DNA from: Cellulosimicrobium terreum | GTDB taxonomy: Bacteria > Actinomycetota > Actinomycetes > Actinomycetales > Cellulomonadaceae | Direction of reading: 5' to 3' | DNA: 64,000 nucleotides | Assembly: GCA_014803435.1 (NCBI GenBank) | Contig: JACYFD010000005.1 | Location: forward strand, 1 to 64,000 | In this document: positions 16,254 to 23,925 of the stretch, piece by piece | How positions within the stretch are numbered: the first letter of the stretch is position 1 | Layout of the letters: every line of letters starts with the position of its first letter | Translations under genes and position numbers: made by a program | Notes under the pieces: model-generated | Database searches by the model: none | What the model was told of the DNA's origin: nothing | The model's input: the letters and a program-made list of their open reading frames with translations, nothing else

Positions 16254-19200
16254 TGCCCGGCCACCCACCGCTCCGGTACGCCGAGCTGCACGCCCACTCG
16301 GCGTTCAGCTTCCTCGACGGCGCGTCGCACCCGGAGGAGCTCGCCGCCGAGGCCGCGCACCTCGGGCTGTCCGCTCTCGCGGTCACCGACCACGACGGTC
16401 TGTACGGCGTGGTGCGCTTCGCCGAGGCCGCGCGCAAGATGGGTCTGCCCACGATCTTCGGCGCCGAGCTGCACCTGCCCGTCCGCGAGACAGGGTGGGC
16501 GGACGGACGTGTGTCAGCCGGCCCTCCGGTGCTCGACCCGCCCACCGGCGTTCCCGACCCGCGCTCGGAGCACCTCCTCGTCCTCGCCCGCGGCCCCCAG
16601 GGCTACCGGAACCTGTCGCGCGCCATCGCCACCGCGCACCTGGCCACGGGGACCAAGGGCGCCGCTCGCTACGACCTCGACACGCTCGGCGAGGAGGCCG
16701 CCGGGCAGTGGCTCGTCCTGACCGGGTGCCGCAAGGGTGCCGTGCGCCGTGCGCTCGTCACCTCCGGGCGGGCCGCCGCGCGCGGCGAGCTCGACCGGCT
16801 CGTCGCGACCTTCGGCGCCGACAACGTCGCCGTCGAGATCACCGCGACCGACGACCCGCGCACGGCCGACCTGCACGCCGCCCTCGCCGAGCTCGCCACC
16901 GACGCCCGGCTCCCGCTCGTCGCGACCACCGCCGCCCACTACGCCCGCCCGCGCGACGCCGACCTCGCGGGAGCGCTCGCGGCCGTGCGGGCCCGGTCCT
17001 CGCTCGACGACCTGGACGGGTGGCTGCCCGGTGCCCCGACCGCGCACCTGCGCTCCGCGGCCGAGATGCTCGCGCGCCACGCCCGGCACCCGCAGGCCGT
17101 CCGGGCCGCTGCGGAGCTCGGGGACGAGTGCGCGTTCGACCTCCACCTCGTCGCCCCCGACCTGCCGCCGTACCCGGTGCCGGACGGGCACACCGAGGCG
17201 ACGTGGCTGCGCGAGCTCGTCCGGCGCGGCGGCGAGGACCGGTACGGGCAGCGAGGTTCCGAACGGATCCCGGGGGCCTGGAAGCAGATCGACCACGAGC
17301 TGCGCGTCATCGAGGACCTGCACTTCCCCGGCTACTTCCTCGTCGTCTACGACCTCGTCGAGTTCTGCCGCGTGAACGGCATCCTCGCCCAGGGCCGCGG
17401 CTCGGCCGCGAACTCCGCCGTCTGCTACGCGCTGGGGATTACCGCCGTCGACGCGGTGCGGCACGGCCTGCTGTTCGAGCGGTTCCTCGCGCCCGAGCGC
17501 GACGGCCCTCCCGACATCGACGTCGACATCGAGTCCGCCCGTCGCGAGGAGGTCATCCAGCACGTCTACGGAAAGTTCGGCCGCACGCACGCCGCACAGG
17601 TCGCGAACGTCATCTCCTACCGCCCGAAGTCGGCCGTGCGGGACGCCGCACGGGCGCTCGGGTACGACGTCGGGCAGGCCGACGCCTGGAGCAAGTCCAT
17701 CGAGCGCTGGGGGTCCCTCCGCGGCCCGGACCCCACCTCGCCCGCGGCCGACCGTGCGGCCACCGAGCGGGCGATCGCCGGGAAAGGGCTGAGTCCGGCG
17801 GAGGGGGGCGGGGACCGCGCTCGGACCTACCATCCGGACCCTCGTCCCTCGGGTCCTCCCGCCAGGCCCGACCACGGCCCCCGGCGGTCCCCGCCCCCCT
17901 CCGCCTCGTCGCCCCGCTCGCCCACGGCCGCGCGCGACGACCCCGCCGCTCCGTGGGGCGGGCGCGTCGTCGACCCGCTCGCCGAGGATGCGGGCGAGCG
18001 GCTGCGCGCGGACGACACGCACGACGTCGTGCCCGCGCACCGGCCGCCGTCGGCCGCGCAGGACGGCGAGATCCCGGAGCACGTGCTGGACCTCGCGGAC
18101 CGCATGCTGCGCCTGCCCCGGCACCTGGGGATCCACTCGGGCGGCATGGTCATGTGCGACCGCCCGGTGATCGAGGTGTGCCCGGTCGAGTGGGCGCGCA
18201 TGGAGGGACGCACGGTTCTGCAGTGGGACAAGGAGGACTGCGCGGATGCGGGGCTCGTGAAGTTCGACCTGCTGGGCCTCGGGATGCTCACGGCGCTGCG
18301 CATCGCGTTCGGGTTCGTCGCGGAGCACGAGGGGGTGGAGCTGGAGCTGCACACGCTGCCGGAGGATGACCCGGCGGTGTACGACCTGCTGTGCGCGGCG
18401 GACACCGTCGGCGTGTTCCAGGTCGAGTCGCGCGCGCAGATGGCGACGCTGCCCCGGCTGCGGCCGCGCACGTTCTACGACATCGTCGTCGAGGTCGCAC
18501 TCATCCGTCCTGGCCCGATCCAGGGCGGGTCGGTGCACCCGTACATCGAGCGCGCGCGGGGCCGCGAGCCGGTGACGTACCTGCACCCGCTGCTGGAGAG
18601 CTCGCTCGCCAAGACCAAGGGCGTGCCGCTGTTCCAGGAGCAGCTCATGCAGATGGCGATCGACGTCGCGGGCTTCTCCGCGGCGGAGTCCGACCAGCTG
18701 CGGCGCGCGATGGGGTCCAAGCGGTCGGTCGAGCGCATGGAGGCGCTGCGCGGGCGGCTCATGGAGGGCATGAAGAAGAAGGGGGTCGACGACGCGGGCG
18801 TGCGCGAGCAGATCTACGACAAGCTCAAGGCGTTCGCCGACTTCGGGTTCCCCGAGTCGCACGCGTACTCGTTCGCGTTCCTCGTGTACGCGAGCTCGTG
18901 GCTGAAGGTGCACCACCCCGCGGCGTTCTACGCGGGGCTGCTCGCGGCGCAGCCCATGGGGTTCTACTCGCCGCAGTCGCTCGTCGCGGACGCACGCCGC
19001 CACGGCGTGACGGTGCTGCGCCCGGACGTGACGGCGTCGGGCGTGGAGGCGACGGTGGAGCGGGTCGGCGCTCAGGGCCCGACGCCGGACCTCGGGCTCG
19101 CGGTGCGGCTGGGGCTGGGGAGCGTGCGGGGGCTGGGCAAGGACGCGGCGGGGCGGGTCGTCGCGGCACGCGAGGAGCCACCGGCTGGCGAGGTCGACGG

Positions 19201-19882
19201 CGCACCCCGGCCGTTCACGGACCTGCGTGACCTCGTGCGGCGCGTCGACCTGACGACCGCCCAGCTCGAGGGGCTCGCGACCGCCGGGGCGACGGACTCC
19301 CTCGGGGTGTCGCGACGCGAGGCGCTGTGGGCCGCGGGTGCGCTCTCCCAGGAGGGGCCGGGCACGCTGCCCGGCGTGAGCGTCGGCGTCGAGGCGCCGA
19401 CCCTGCCCGGCATGACCGACGTCGAGACCGCCGTCGCGGACGTGTGGGCCACGGGTGTGTCCACCGGCTCCTACCCGACGCAGCACGTGCGCGGGGGGCT
19501 CATCGCAGCCGGGGTGCTCACGGTCGCGGGCGCGGTGGACACCGCGGAGCGGATCGAGCGGGCGGACGAGGCCGAGCGGGCGGGGGAGCCCGTGATCGAC
19601 CGGCCGGGGTCGCGCGTGGCGGTCGGGGGCGTCGTCACGCACCGGCAGCGCCCGGGCACGGCCGGGGGCGTGACGTTCCTGTCGCTGGAGGACGAGACGG
19701 GCATCCTCAACGTCGTGTGCTCCGCCGGGCTGTGGCGCCGGTTCCGCCAGGTCGCCCGCGCGTCCGCGGCGATGGTCGTGCGCGGGCGCCTCGAGCGCGC
19801 CGACGGCGCGACCAACCTCGTCGCGGAGCACCTCGCCCCGCTCTCGCTCCAGGTCGCGACGACGTCGCGCGACTTCCGGTGA
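16253..19882 (+). CDS. dnaE2: Error-prone DNA polymerase DnaE2
   Basis: A 1209-residue C-family polymerase, the catalytic part of the SOS mutasome. The PHP domain starts with YAELHAHSAFSFLDGASHPEEL and contains AVTDHDGLYG. The palm acidic motif is PPDIDVDIES near residue 422, followed later by LPRHLGIHSGGMVMCDRP, LQWDKEDCADAGLVKFDLLGLGML and FGFPESHAYSFAFLVYAS; an OB-fold lies near the C-terminus (GVTFLSLEDETGILNVV). Length is above the usual ~1050-1100 because residues ~489-606 are a Pro/Arg/Ser-rich segment inserted between SKSIERWGS and IPEHVLDLADRML. The reading frame is intact on both sides. ATG 16253 overlaps the imuB stop. Confidence 0.94.
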   Translation: MPGHPPLRYAELHAHSAFSFLDGASHPEELAAEAAHLGLSALAVTDHDGLYGVVRFAEAARKMGLPTIFGAELHLPVRETGWADGRVSAGPPVLDPPTGVPDPRSEHLLVLARGPQGYRNLSRAIATAHLATGTKGAARYDLDTLGEEAAGQWLVLTGCRKGAVRRALVTSGRAAARGELDRLVATFGADNVAVEITATDDPRTADLHAALAELATDARLPLVATTAAHYARPRDADLAGALAAVRARSSLDDLDGWLPGAPTAHLRSAAEMLARHARHPQAVRAAAELGDECAFDLHLVAPDLPPYPVPDGHTEATWLRELVRRGGEDRYGQRGSERIPGAWKQIDHELRVIEDLHFPGYFLVVYDLVEFCRVNGILAQGRGSAANSAVCYALGITAVDAVRHGLLFERFLAPERDGPPDIDVDIESARREEVIQHVYGKFGRTHAAQVANVISYRPKSAVRDAARALGYDVGQADAWSKSIERWGSLRGPDPTSPAADRAATERAIAGKGLSPAEGGGDRARTYHPDPRPSGPPARPDHGPRRSPPPSASSPRSPTAARDDPAAPWGGRVVDPLAEDAGERLRADDTHDVVPAHRPPSAAQDGEIPEHVLDLADRMLRLPRHLGIHSGGMVMCDRPVIEVCPVEWARMEGRTVLQWDKEDCADAGLVKFDLLGLGMLTALRIAFGFVAEHEGVELELHTLPEDDPAVYDLLCAADTVGVFQVESRAQMATLPRLRPRTFYDIVVEVALIRPGPIQGGSVHPYIERARGREPVTYLHPLLESSLAKTKGVPLFQEQLMQMAIDVAGFSAAESDQLRRAMGSKRSVERMEALRGRLMEGMKKKGVDDAGVREQIYDKLKAFADFGFPESHAYSFAFLVYASSWLKVHHPAAFYAGLLAAQPMGFYSPQSLVADARRHGVTVLRPDVTASGVEATVERVGAQGPTPDLGLAVRLGLGSVRGLGKDAAGRVVAAREEPPAGEVDGAPRPFTDLRDLVRRVDLTTAQLEGLATAGATDSLGVSRREALWAAGALSQEGPGTLPGVSVGVEAPTLPGMTDVETAVADVWATGVSTGSYPTQHVRGGLIAAGVLTVAGAVDTAERIERADEAERAGEPVIDRPGSRVAVGGVVTHRQRPGTAGGVTFLSLEDETGILNVVCSAGLWRRFRQVARASAAMVVRGRLERADGATNLVAEHLAPLSLQVATTSRDFR

Positions 19883-19915
19883 GCCGGACCCCAGGTATCA
19901 CGCCCCCTGCGCGCC

Positions 19916-19937
19916 GTCTCCCTCGAGGTAGGGAGAC
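19916..19937 (+). other. Perfect 7-bp stem-loop between dnaE2 and a lipoprotein gene
   Basis: GTCTCCC (19916-19922) and GGGAGAC (19931-19937) form a perfect stem with an 8-base loop 34 bases after the dnaE2 stop and just before the ribosome-binding site (GAGGAGG) of the lipoprotein gene. No T-run follows, so it may be an mRNA end-protecting hairpin or an operator. Confidence 0.5.
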
Positions 19938-19954
19938 ACGAGGAGGACCGGGTC

Positions 19955-20449
19955 ATGCTGCAGGAGTCAGGACGGGGACGACGCCGCGACCGCCGCCGCG
20001 TCGGCGGCGCGCTGCTGACCACGGCAGCGGTGTGCGTGCTCGCCGCGTGCAGCTGGGGCGGGGAGCCGAGCCCGTCGGAGGGCGTGCCCCCGGACCAGGG
20101 GTCGAGCTCGACAGGTGGTGGTGGTGGCGGTGGCGGTGGGTCGCCGGTCAGGATGTCCACGGCGGCGCAGCAGAAGGGGTTGCCGTTCGAGGGCGTGCAC
20201 GACACGTTCGTCGAGGAGATGACCGCCGAGTGCGGCGGCACGTTGTGCGTGACCGTGGTCCCCGATCCGGAGGACGCGGACGACACCTGCACGTACGCGG
20301 GCTCCGACCCGCCCTGGCGCGAGTACGTCGATCGCGGGTCGACCGTCGTGCTCCTCGCGGACTGCGACGGGGCCACCACGGATCCGGGCGGGACGGAGAC
20401 CGGGACCGGCGGTGACAGCGACGGGACCGGCGAGGACGACGGGTCGTGA
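19955..20449 (+). CDS. Small lipoprotein of unknown function
   Basis: A 164-residue predicted lipoprotein. A twin-Arg-rich N-terminus (RGRRRDRRR) and hydrophobic stretch end in VLAAC with Cys32 as the lipidation site. An unusual run of nine glycines (SSSTGGGGGGGGGSPV) acts as a linker, then a compact domain holds four Cys (ECGGTLC, DTC, ADC) that could form two disulfides outside the cell. The tail is Gly/Thr/Asp-rich. A GAGGAGG site precedes ATG 19955. Its stop overlaps the GTG of the next gene by 4 bases (GTGA), so the two products are probably made together. I do not recognise the family. Confidence 0.75.
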   Translation: MLQESGRGRRRDRRRVGGALLTTAAVCVLAACSWGGEPSPSEGVPPDQGSSSTGGGGGGGGGSPVRMSTAAQQKGLPFEGVHDTFVEEMTAECGGTLCVTVVPDPEDADDTCTYAGSDPPWREYVDRGSTVVLLADCDGATTDPGGTETGTGGDSDGTGEDDGS

Positions 20450-21399
20450 CGAAGGGACCTGCGGCCGGCGAGGACCCGGTCTCCGACATCCCGCGCGTCG
20501 CGCGGATCGTGACCGAGGTCGTGGCGCCGGCCGGCCTGCTCACCGCGCTGCTCTACTTCTTCGGCCGGCAGCGGGCCATGTTCTTCGCCGCGTACTTCGG
20601 CGTCGACGTCACGTCCCTCCAGCTCACGTCGACCGACTACATGGTGCTCGCGCAGGACGGCTTCCTCGTCCCTCTGGCGCTGGTGGCCGTCGTCGTCCTC
20701 GTCGGCCTGTGGGCGCGGGGCGGGTCGGTCCGGGCTGCGATCGAGCGGCGCCCCGGCCGACGTGCGCTCCTCGTCACGGGTGCCGTCGGAGCCGTGCTCG
20801 TCGGGTTCGGGCTGTTCCAGGCCGTCTGGCCGGGACGCGGGCTCGCCGCCGGTGTCCCGTCCTGGATCGCGCCCCTCTGCCTCGCGATCGGCGTCCTCGT
20901 CGTGGTCGCGGTGGTCCAGGGGTGGCGCGCCGAGCTGCTCCGGTCCCACCCGGGATGGACCCCGCCGTCGGTCGCCGCTCGCCTCACGGAGTGGGCCGCG
21001 GTGTTCGCCCTCGTCGCGGTCGCTCTCTTCTGGGCGGTCGCCGACTACTCCGCGCAGATCGGGGAGGACCGCGGGCGCCAGTTCGAGGCCGAGCTCGCGC
21101 GGTACCCCGGCGTCGTCGTGCGCAGCACGACGGACCTGCGGCTCGTGGCACCTGGCGTGGAGCCGCAGGTGTGCGGTCCGGAGGGAACGGCGTTCCGCTA
21201 CCGCTACGACGGCCTGGTCCTCATGCAGCTGGCCGGGGGCACCTACTTCCTCGTCCCGCGCGACTGGAGCCGGGAGGACGCGGACTCGGCGGTGCTCGCC
21301 GTCCCGGTGACGGACGGCGTGCGCCTGGACTACCTCCCGCCCGACCCGCAGGGTCAGGCGCCGCGGCGCGGTCCGATCGGTGCCGGCGGCGGCTGCTGA
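20446..21399 (+). CDS. Membrane protein of unknown function, paired with the lipoprotein
   Basis: A 317-residue protein with about four hydrophobic segments: AGLLTALLYFF near 30, VPLALVAVVVLVGLW near 75, VTGAVGAVLVGFGLF / PLCLAIGVLVVVAVV between 105 and 165, and AAVFALVAVALFWAVADYS near 190. About 110 residues of soluble domain follow (RQFEAELARYPGVVVRSTTDLRL...YDGLVLMQLAGGTYFLVPRDWS). The tail domain likely faces outward. GTG 20446 overlaps the lipoprotein stop, so the two may form a complex in the envelope. No known family recognised. Confidence 0.75.
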   Translation: MTKGPAAGEDPVSDIPRVARIVTEVVAPAGLLTALLYFFGRQRAMFFAAYFGVDVTSLQLTSTDYMVLAQDGFLVPLALVAVVVLVGLWARGGSVRAAIERRPGRRALLVTGAVGAVLVGFGLFQAVWPGRGLAAGVPSWIAPLCLAIGVLVVVAVVQGWRAELLRSHPGWTPPSVAARLTEWAAVFALVAVALFWAVADYSAQIGEDRGRQFEAELARYPGVVVRSTTDLRLVAPGVEPQVCGPEGTAFRYRYDGLVLMQLAGGTYFLVPRDWSREDADSAVLAVPVTDGVRLDYLPPDPQGQAPRRGPIGAGGGC

Positions 21400-21406
21400 G
21401 CGAGGC

Positions 21407-21805
21407 TCAGGCGGCGTCGGGCGGCACCGGCACGACGACGCACACCTCGAACGTGTCGCGTGCCCGGCGCAGCAGGTAGCGGACCTCCCGCGACTCCCGC
21501 TCGTTCGCGTACTCGTCGCGATAGCTCCATCGCACGCGCGCCCAGACCAGCGCGTCGCCGACCTCCTCGACCCCCACCAGGTGTGCGACGGCCGCGACGA
21601 GGCCGCGCTCGCGGTACCCGCGCGCCGACGCGCGTGCGTCGTCGCGCACCGCGTCGGGATCGGGGACGACCTCGGACGAGGACGTGCCGACGGTGAGCGC
21701 CGGGAACGCGTACCGGTCCGCGATGGCGTCGAGGTCGCCGGTGCTGACCGCCACCCCGAAGGTCGTCAGGAAGGTCTGGACGTCGTCGCTGTCGAAGGAC
21801 TCCAT
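21407..21805 (-). CDS. SnoaL/NTF2-like small protein
   Basis: A 132-residue protein with the pattern of an NTF2-like cone fold: an N-terminal helix pair (VQTFLTTFGVAVSTGDLDAIADRYAFPALTV) followed by strands (LVWARVRWSYRD, REVRYLLRR, FEVCVVVPVP). Such proteins can be small enzymes, ligand binders or immunity-like domains, and nothing in the sequence fixes a reaction. ATG 21805; 9 bases downstream of the Gfo/Idh/MocA-like gene in the same direction, so likely co-transcribed. Convergent with the membrane protein gene (7-base gap). Confidence 0.75.
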   Translation of the reverse strand: MESFDSDDVQTFLTTFGVAVSTGDLDAIADRYAFPALTVGTSSSEVVPDPDAVRDDARASARGYRERGLVAAVAHLVGVEEVGDALVWARVRWSYRDEYANERESREVRYLLRRARDTFEVCVVVPVPPDAA

Positions 21806-21814
21806 GGTTCTGTT

Positions 21815-22705
21815 CTACCGCGCGGGCCCCGCCGGCGCTCCGGCGGAGCCGCTGAGCTGAACGAGGATCTCCTCCAGCAGCTCGAGGTCGGCGACGACCT
21901 GGCGCCCGTCGGCCGCCCCACCCGGAGGTCCGGCGTCGACGACCTCCAGGGCGTGGTCGACGACGGGGGCCAGGTAGTCGCGCCCGAGCCCGATCGTCCG
22001 GTGCACGTCGTCGTCGCCGCGGCGCACCCGGACGGCGAACCCGGCGTCCGGCTGGTGCGCGGGGTCGACGAGGCGCAGCCGCACGGGCACACCGTCGAGG
22101 GACGTCGTGGCGGTCACCGTGCCCTCGGCCGCGACGACGGCGACCGCGCCCCACACCGCGCCGACGCGCGAGCCGACGACGGCGCGCGCCGCCTCCACCC
22201 CGTGGATCCCGAGGAAGAAGAGGCCGCCGTACGGCCCGTTCGGGTCGGCCGGGCACGTCACCTCGACCGACACGCCCGACCGCTCGCCCGGTTCGAGCCG
22301 CATCGCCACGACGTCGGGTGCGAAGCGCAGCGCCGACGCGGTCGTGACGGCGGTGCGGTGGCGACGTGCGTAGGCCAGGGTGGCCCTGGCCTCGACGGAC
22401 GACGTCGCGAACGGCTTGTCGACGAGAACGGGGACGCCGGCGTCGACGAGGGTACGCACGGCCGTGGCATGCCGGTCGCCCTCGCGGTGCGCGACGATCG
22501 CCCCGTCGACACGCCGCGCCGCGTCCTCGAGCGACGACGTCGTGTCCGGCAGCCCGGCGACGTGAGCGAGCGCGGCCCGGCGTGCCGGCTCGCCGTCGAC
22601 GATCTCGGTGATGCGCGCCCCCGGCAACCGCGCCTCGGCGTTCAGGAGCCGGACGTAGTGGTCCGCGTGGGACGAGTCGAGTCCGACGAGCGCGAGACGG
22701 GGCAC
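21815..22705 (-). CDS. Gfo/Idh/MocA-family NAD(P)-dependent oxidoreductase
   Basis: A 296-residue oxidoreductase. The N-terminal dinucleotide-binding region starts LALVGLDSSHADHYVRLLN, a variant of the GxGxxG fingerprint (G-L-D-S-S-H, as in a subgroup of the family). The family lysine motif appears as VLVDKPFATS (usually EKP). The C-terminal domain holds GLFFLGIHGVEAARAVVG, with His as the candidate catalytic partner. Length is shorter than the usual 330-380. GTG 22705 lies 6 bases after GAGGAT, a possible -10 for a leaderless start. Likely a sugar or cyclitol dehydrogenase; substrate not deducible. Confidence 0.85.
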   Translation of the reverse strand: MPRLALVGLDSSHADHYVRLLNAEARLPGARITEIVDGEPARRAALAHVAGLPDTTSSLEDAARRVDGAIVAHREGDRHATAVRTLVDAGVPVLVDKPFATSSVEARATLAYARRHRTAVTTASALRFAPDVVAMRLEPGERSGVSVEVTCPADPNGPYGGLFFLGIHGVEAARAVVGSRVGAVWGAVAVVAAEGTVTATTSLDGVPVRLRLVDPAHQPDAGFAVRVRRGDDDVHRTIGLGRDYLAPVVDHALEVVDAGPPGGAADGRQVVADLELLEEILVQLSGSAGAPAGPAR

Positions 22706-22736
22706 CGGTCCATCCTCGCCGATCGGTCGGACGGCC

Positions 22737-23675
22737 TCACCATGCCTGCGCGAGCAGCTCGCCGAACAGCTCGTCCGCGTCGGCCTCGATGCCGCGTGCG
22801 ACGAACCATGCCGTCATGGTCCGGCAGTCGCGCAGGAGCAGCTCGGTGCCGAACGGGTTGGCGACGAGGTCGACCACCTGGGGCAGGTCGATGATCACGA
22901 GCCGGTCGCCGTCGGCCAGCACGTTGTACGGGGACAGGTCGCCGTGGGCCCAGCCCAGCCGCGCCATGGCGGCCATGGCGTCGCGCAGCTGGTCCCACCA
23001 GGCGGCGAGCGTCTCGGCGTCCGGGCGGGCGCGTGCGAGGCGGGGTGCCGCCTCGTGCACCGTCCCGTCGCTCGTCCCGACGAACTCCATGAGGATCTCG
23101 GTACCGTCGATCTGCACGGGGTAGGGGACGGGGACGCCCGCAGCCCACATCTCGCCGAGCGCGGCGAACTCGGCGGACGCCCACTGGCCCGCGGCGACCT
23201 GCCGCCCGTAGGACGACTTGCGGTCCAGCGCGCGCCGGTCGCGCGTGCGCCGCACCCGGCGGTCCTCGGTGTACAGCGTGTCGCGCCGGAACGCGCGGTG
23301 GTCGAGGTCGCGGTACCGCTTCGCGGCGAGCAGCGAGTGCTGCGCCGGCTCGCCCGGCACGGCGCGCTCCACGAGGAACACGTCGGCCTCCTTGCCGGTC
23401 TTGAGGACGCCGAGGTCGGTGTCGACCGCGGCGTCCGCGGTCACGACCCAGTCAGGGCGGGGCTCCGGTCCGCGCTGGCCCTTCTCGACGGCGGTCCAGG
23501 TCGACCACCGCTGGTCGGGGTCGAGCGTGGCGTCGAGCACGCCGGTCGACGTCCGCGCGAGCTCGTCGGCGTCACGGTCGGTGCCACGCAGGCGTCGCGG
23601 CGGGGGAGTGCGCGGGTCGCGCGCCAGCGCCGGAGGGAGGGAAGTGTACGGGTCGGACAGGTCGTGCTCAGGCAC
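22737..23675 (-). CDS. RIO1-like serine/threonine kinase
   Basis: A 312-residue atypical protein kinase of the RIO family. ATP-binding lysine region GKEADVFLVERA...LLAAKRYR, the hinge EILMEFVG, the catalytic loop HGDLSPYNVL (RIO-type HxDLSxYN) and the metal-binding IIDLPQVVD (in place of DFG) are all present. Bacterial RIO kinases are usually stand-alone and poorly characterised. The frame extends to 23702, but GTG 23675 is preferred: GAAGGAG lies just upstream. A 19-codon ORF with a strong ribosome site (23741-23800) precedes it, with a CCCGCG/CGCGGG hairpin between them, suggesting leader-level control. Confidence 0.9.
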   Translation of the reverse strand: MPEHDLSDPYTSLPPALARDPRTPPPRRLRGTDRDADELARTSTGVLDATLDPDQRWSTWTAVEKGQRGPEPRPDWVVTADAAVDTDLGVLKTGKEADVFLVERAVPGEPAQHSLLAAKRYRDLDHRAFRRDTLYTEDRRVRRTRDRRALDRKSSYGRQVAAGQWASAEFAALGEMWAAGVPVPYPVQIDGTEILMEFVGTSDGTVHEAAPRLARARPDAETLAAWWDQLRDAMAAMARLGWAHGDLSPYNVLADGDRLVIIDLPQVVDLVANPFGTELLLRDCRTMTAWFVARGIEADADELFGELLAQAW

Positions 23676-23740
23676 GGTGGCTCCTTCGAGTGCGGAGCGC
23701 ACCGGCCTGTCCCGCGCGTCGTGGCGCGGGCGGCGGCCGA

Positions 23741-23800
23741 CTAGCGGCGGGGGGCGCTCCCGGGGGTGGTGGACACGCAGGCGTGGCTCGTCCAGCTCAC
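23741..23800 (-). CDS. 19-codon upstream ORF before the RIO kinase gene
   Basis: GTG 23800 to TAG 23741 encodes MSWTSHACVSTTPGSAPRR. It is too short for usual gene finding. It is reported because an exceptional purine-rich ribosome site (GAGGAGAGGAGGAG) lies 4 bases upstream and because it sits 65 bases before the RIO kinase start, with a 6-bp GC hairpin (CCCGCG...CGCGGG) in between. It could be a leader peptide or a translated uORF. No T-run follows the hairpin, so control of translation or elongation is more likely than termination. Confidence 0.5.
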   Translation of the reverse strand: MSWTSHACVSTTPGSAPRR

Positions 23801-23820
23801 GGTGCTCCTCCTCTCCTCAG

Positions 23821-23859
23821 CGCCCGACGGTCGCGCCCGACGGTTGTGCCCGACGGCGC
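23821..23859. repeat. Three tandem 13-bp direct repeats
   Basis: CGCCCGACGGTCG (23821), CGCCCGACGGTTG (23834) and TGCCCGACGGCGC (23847) are head-to-tail copies sharing GCCCGACGG. They lie directly upstream (minus strand) of the small ORF and RIO kinase gene, the position of a promoter. The exact 13-base phase is close to one helical turn plus, and could present repeated sites to a regulator. Confidence 0.6.
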
Positions 23860-23925
23860 GGGGGCGACTCGTGCTCGAGCGTCGCACCTCGCGGGTCGCC
23901 GGGCAACGCAATTACCCGACCTCCC

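Noticed and set aside
17714-18070. A frameshift or intein inside dnaE2
   Set aside because: The frame is the same before and after the segment, no stop is met, and no intein splice motifs (Cys/Ser start, HN end) are visible.
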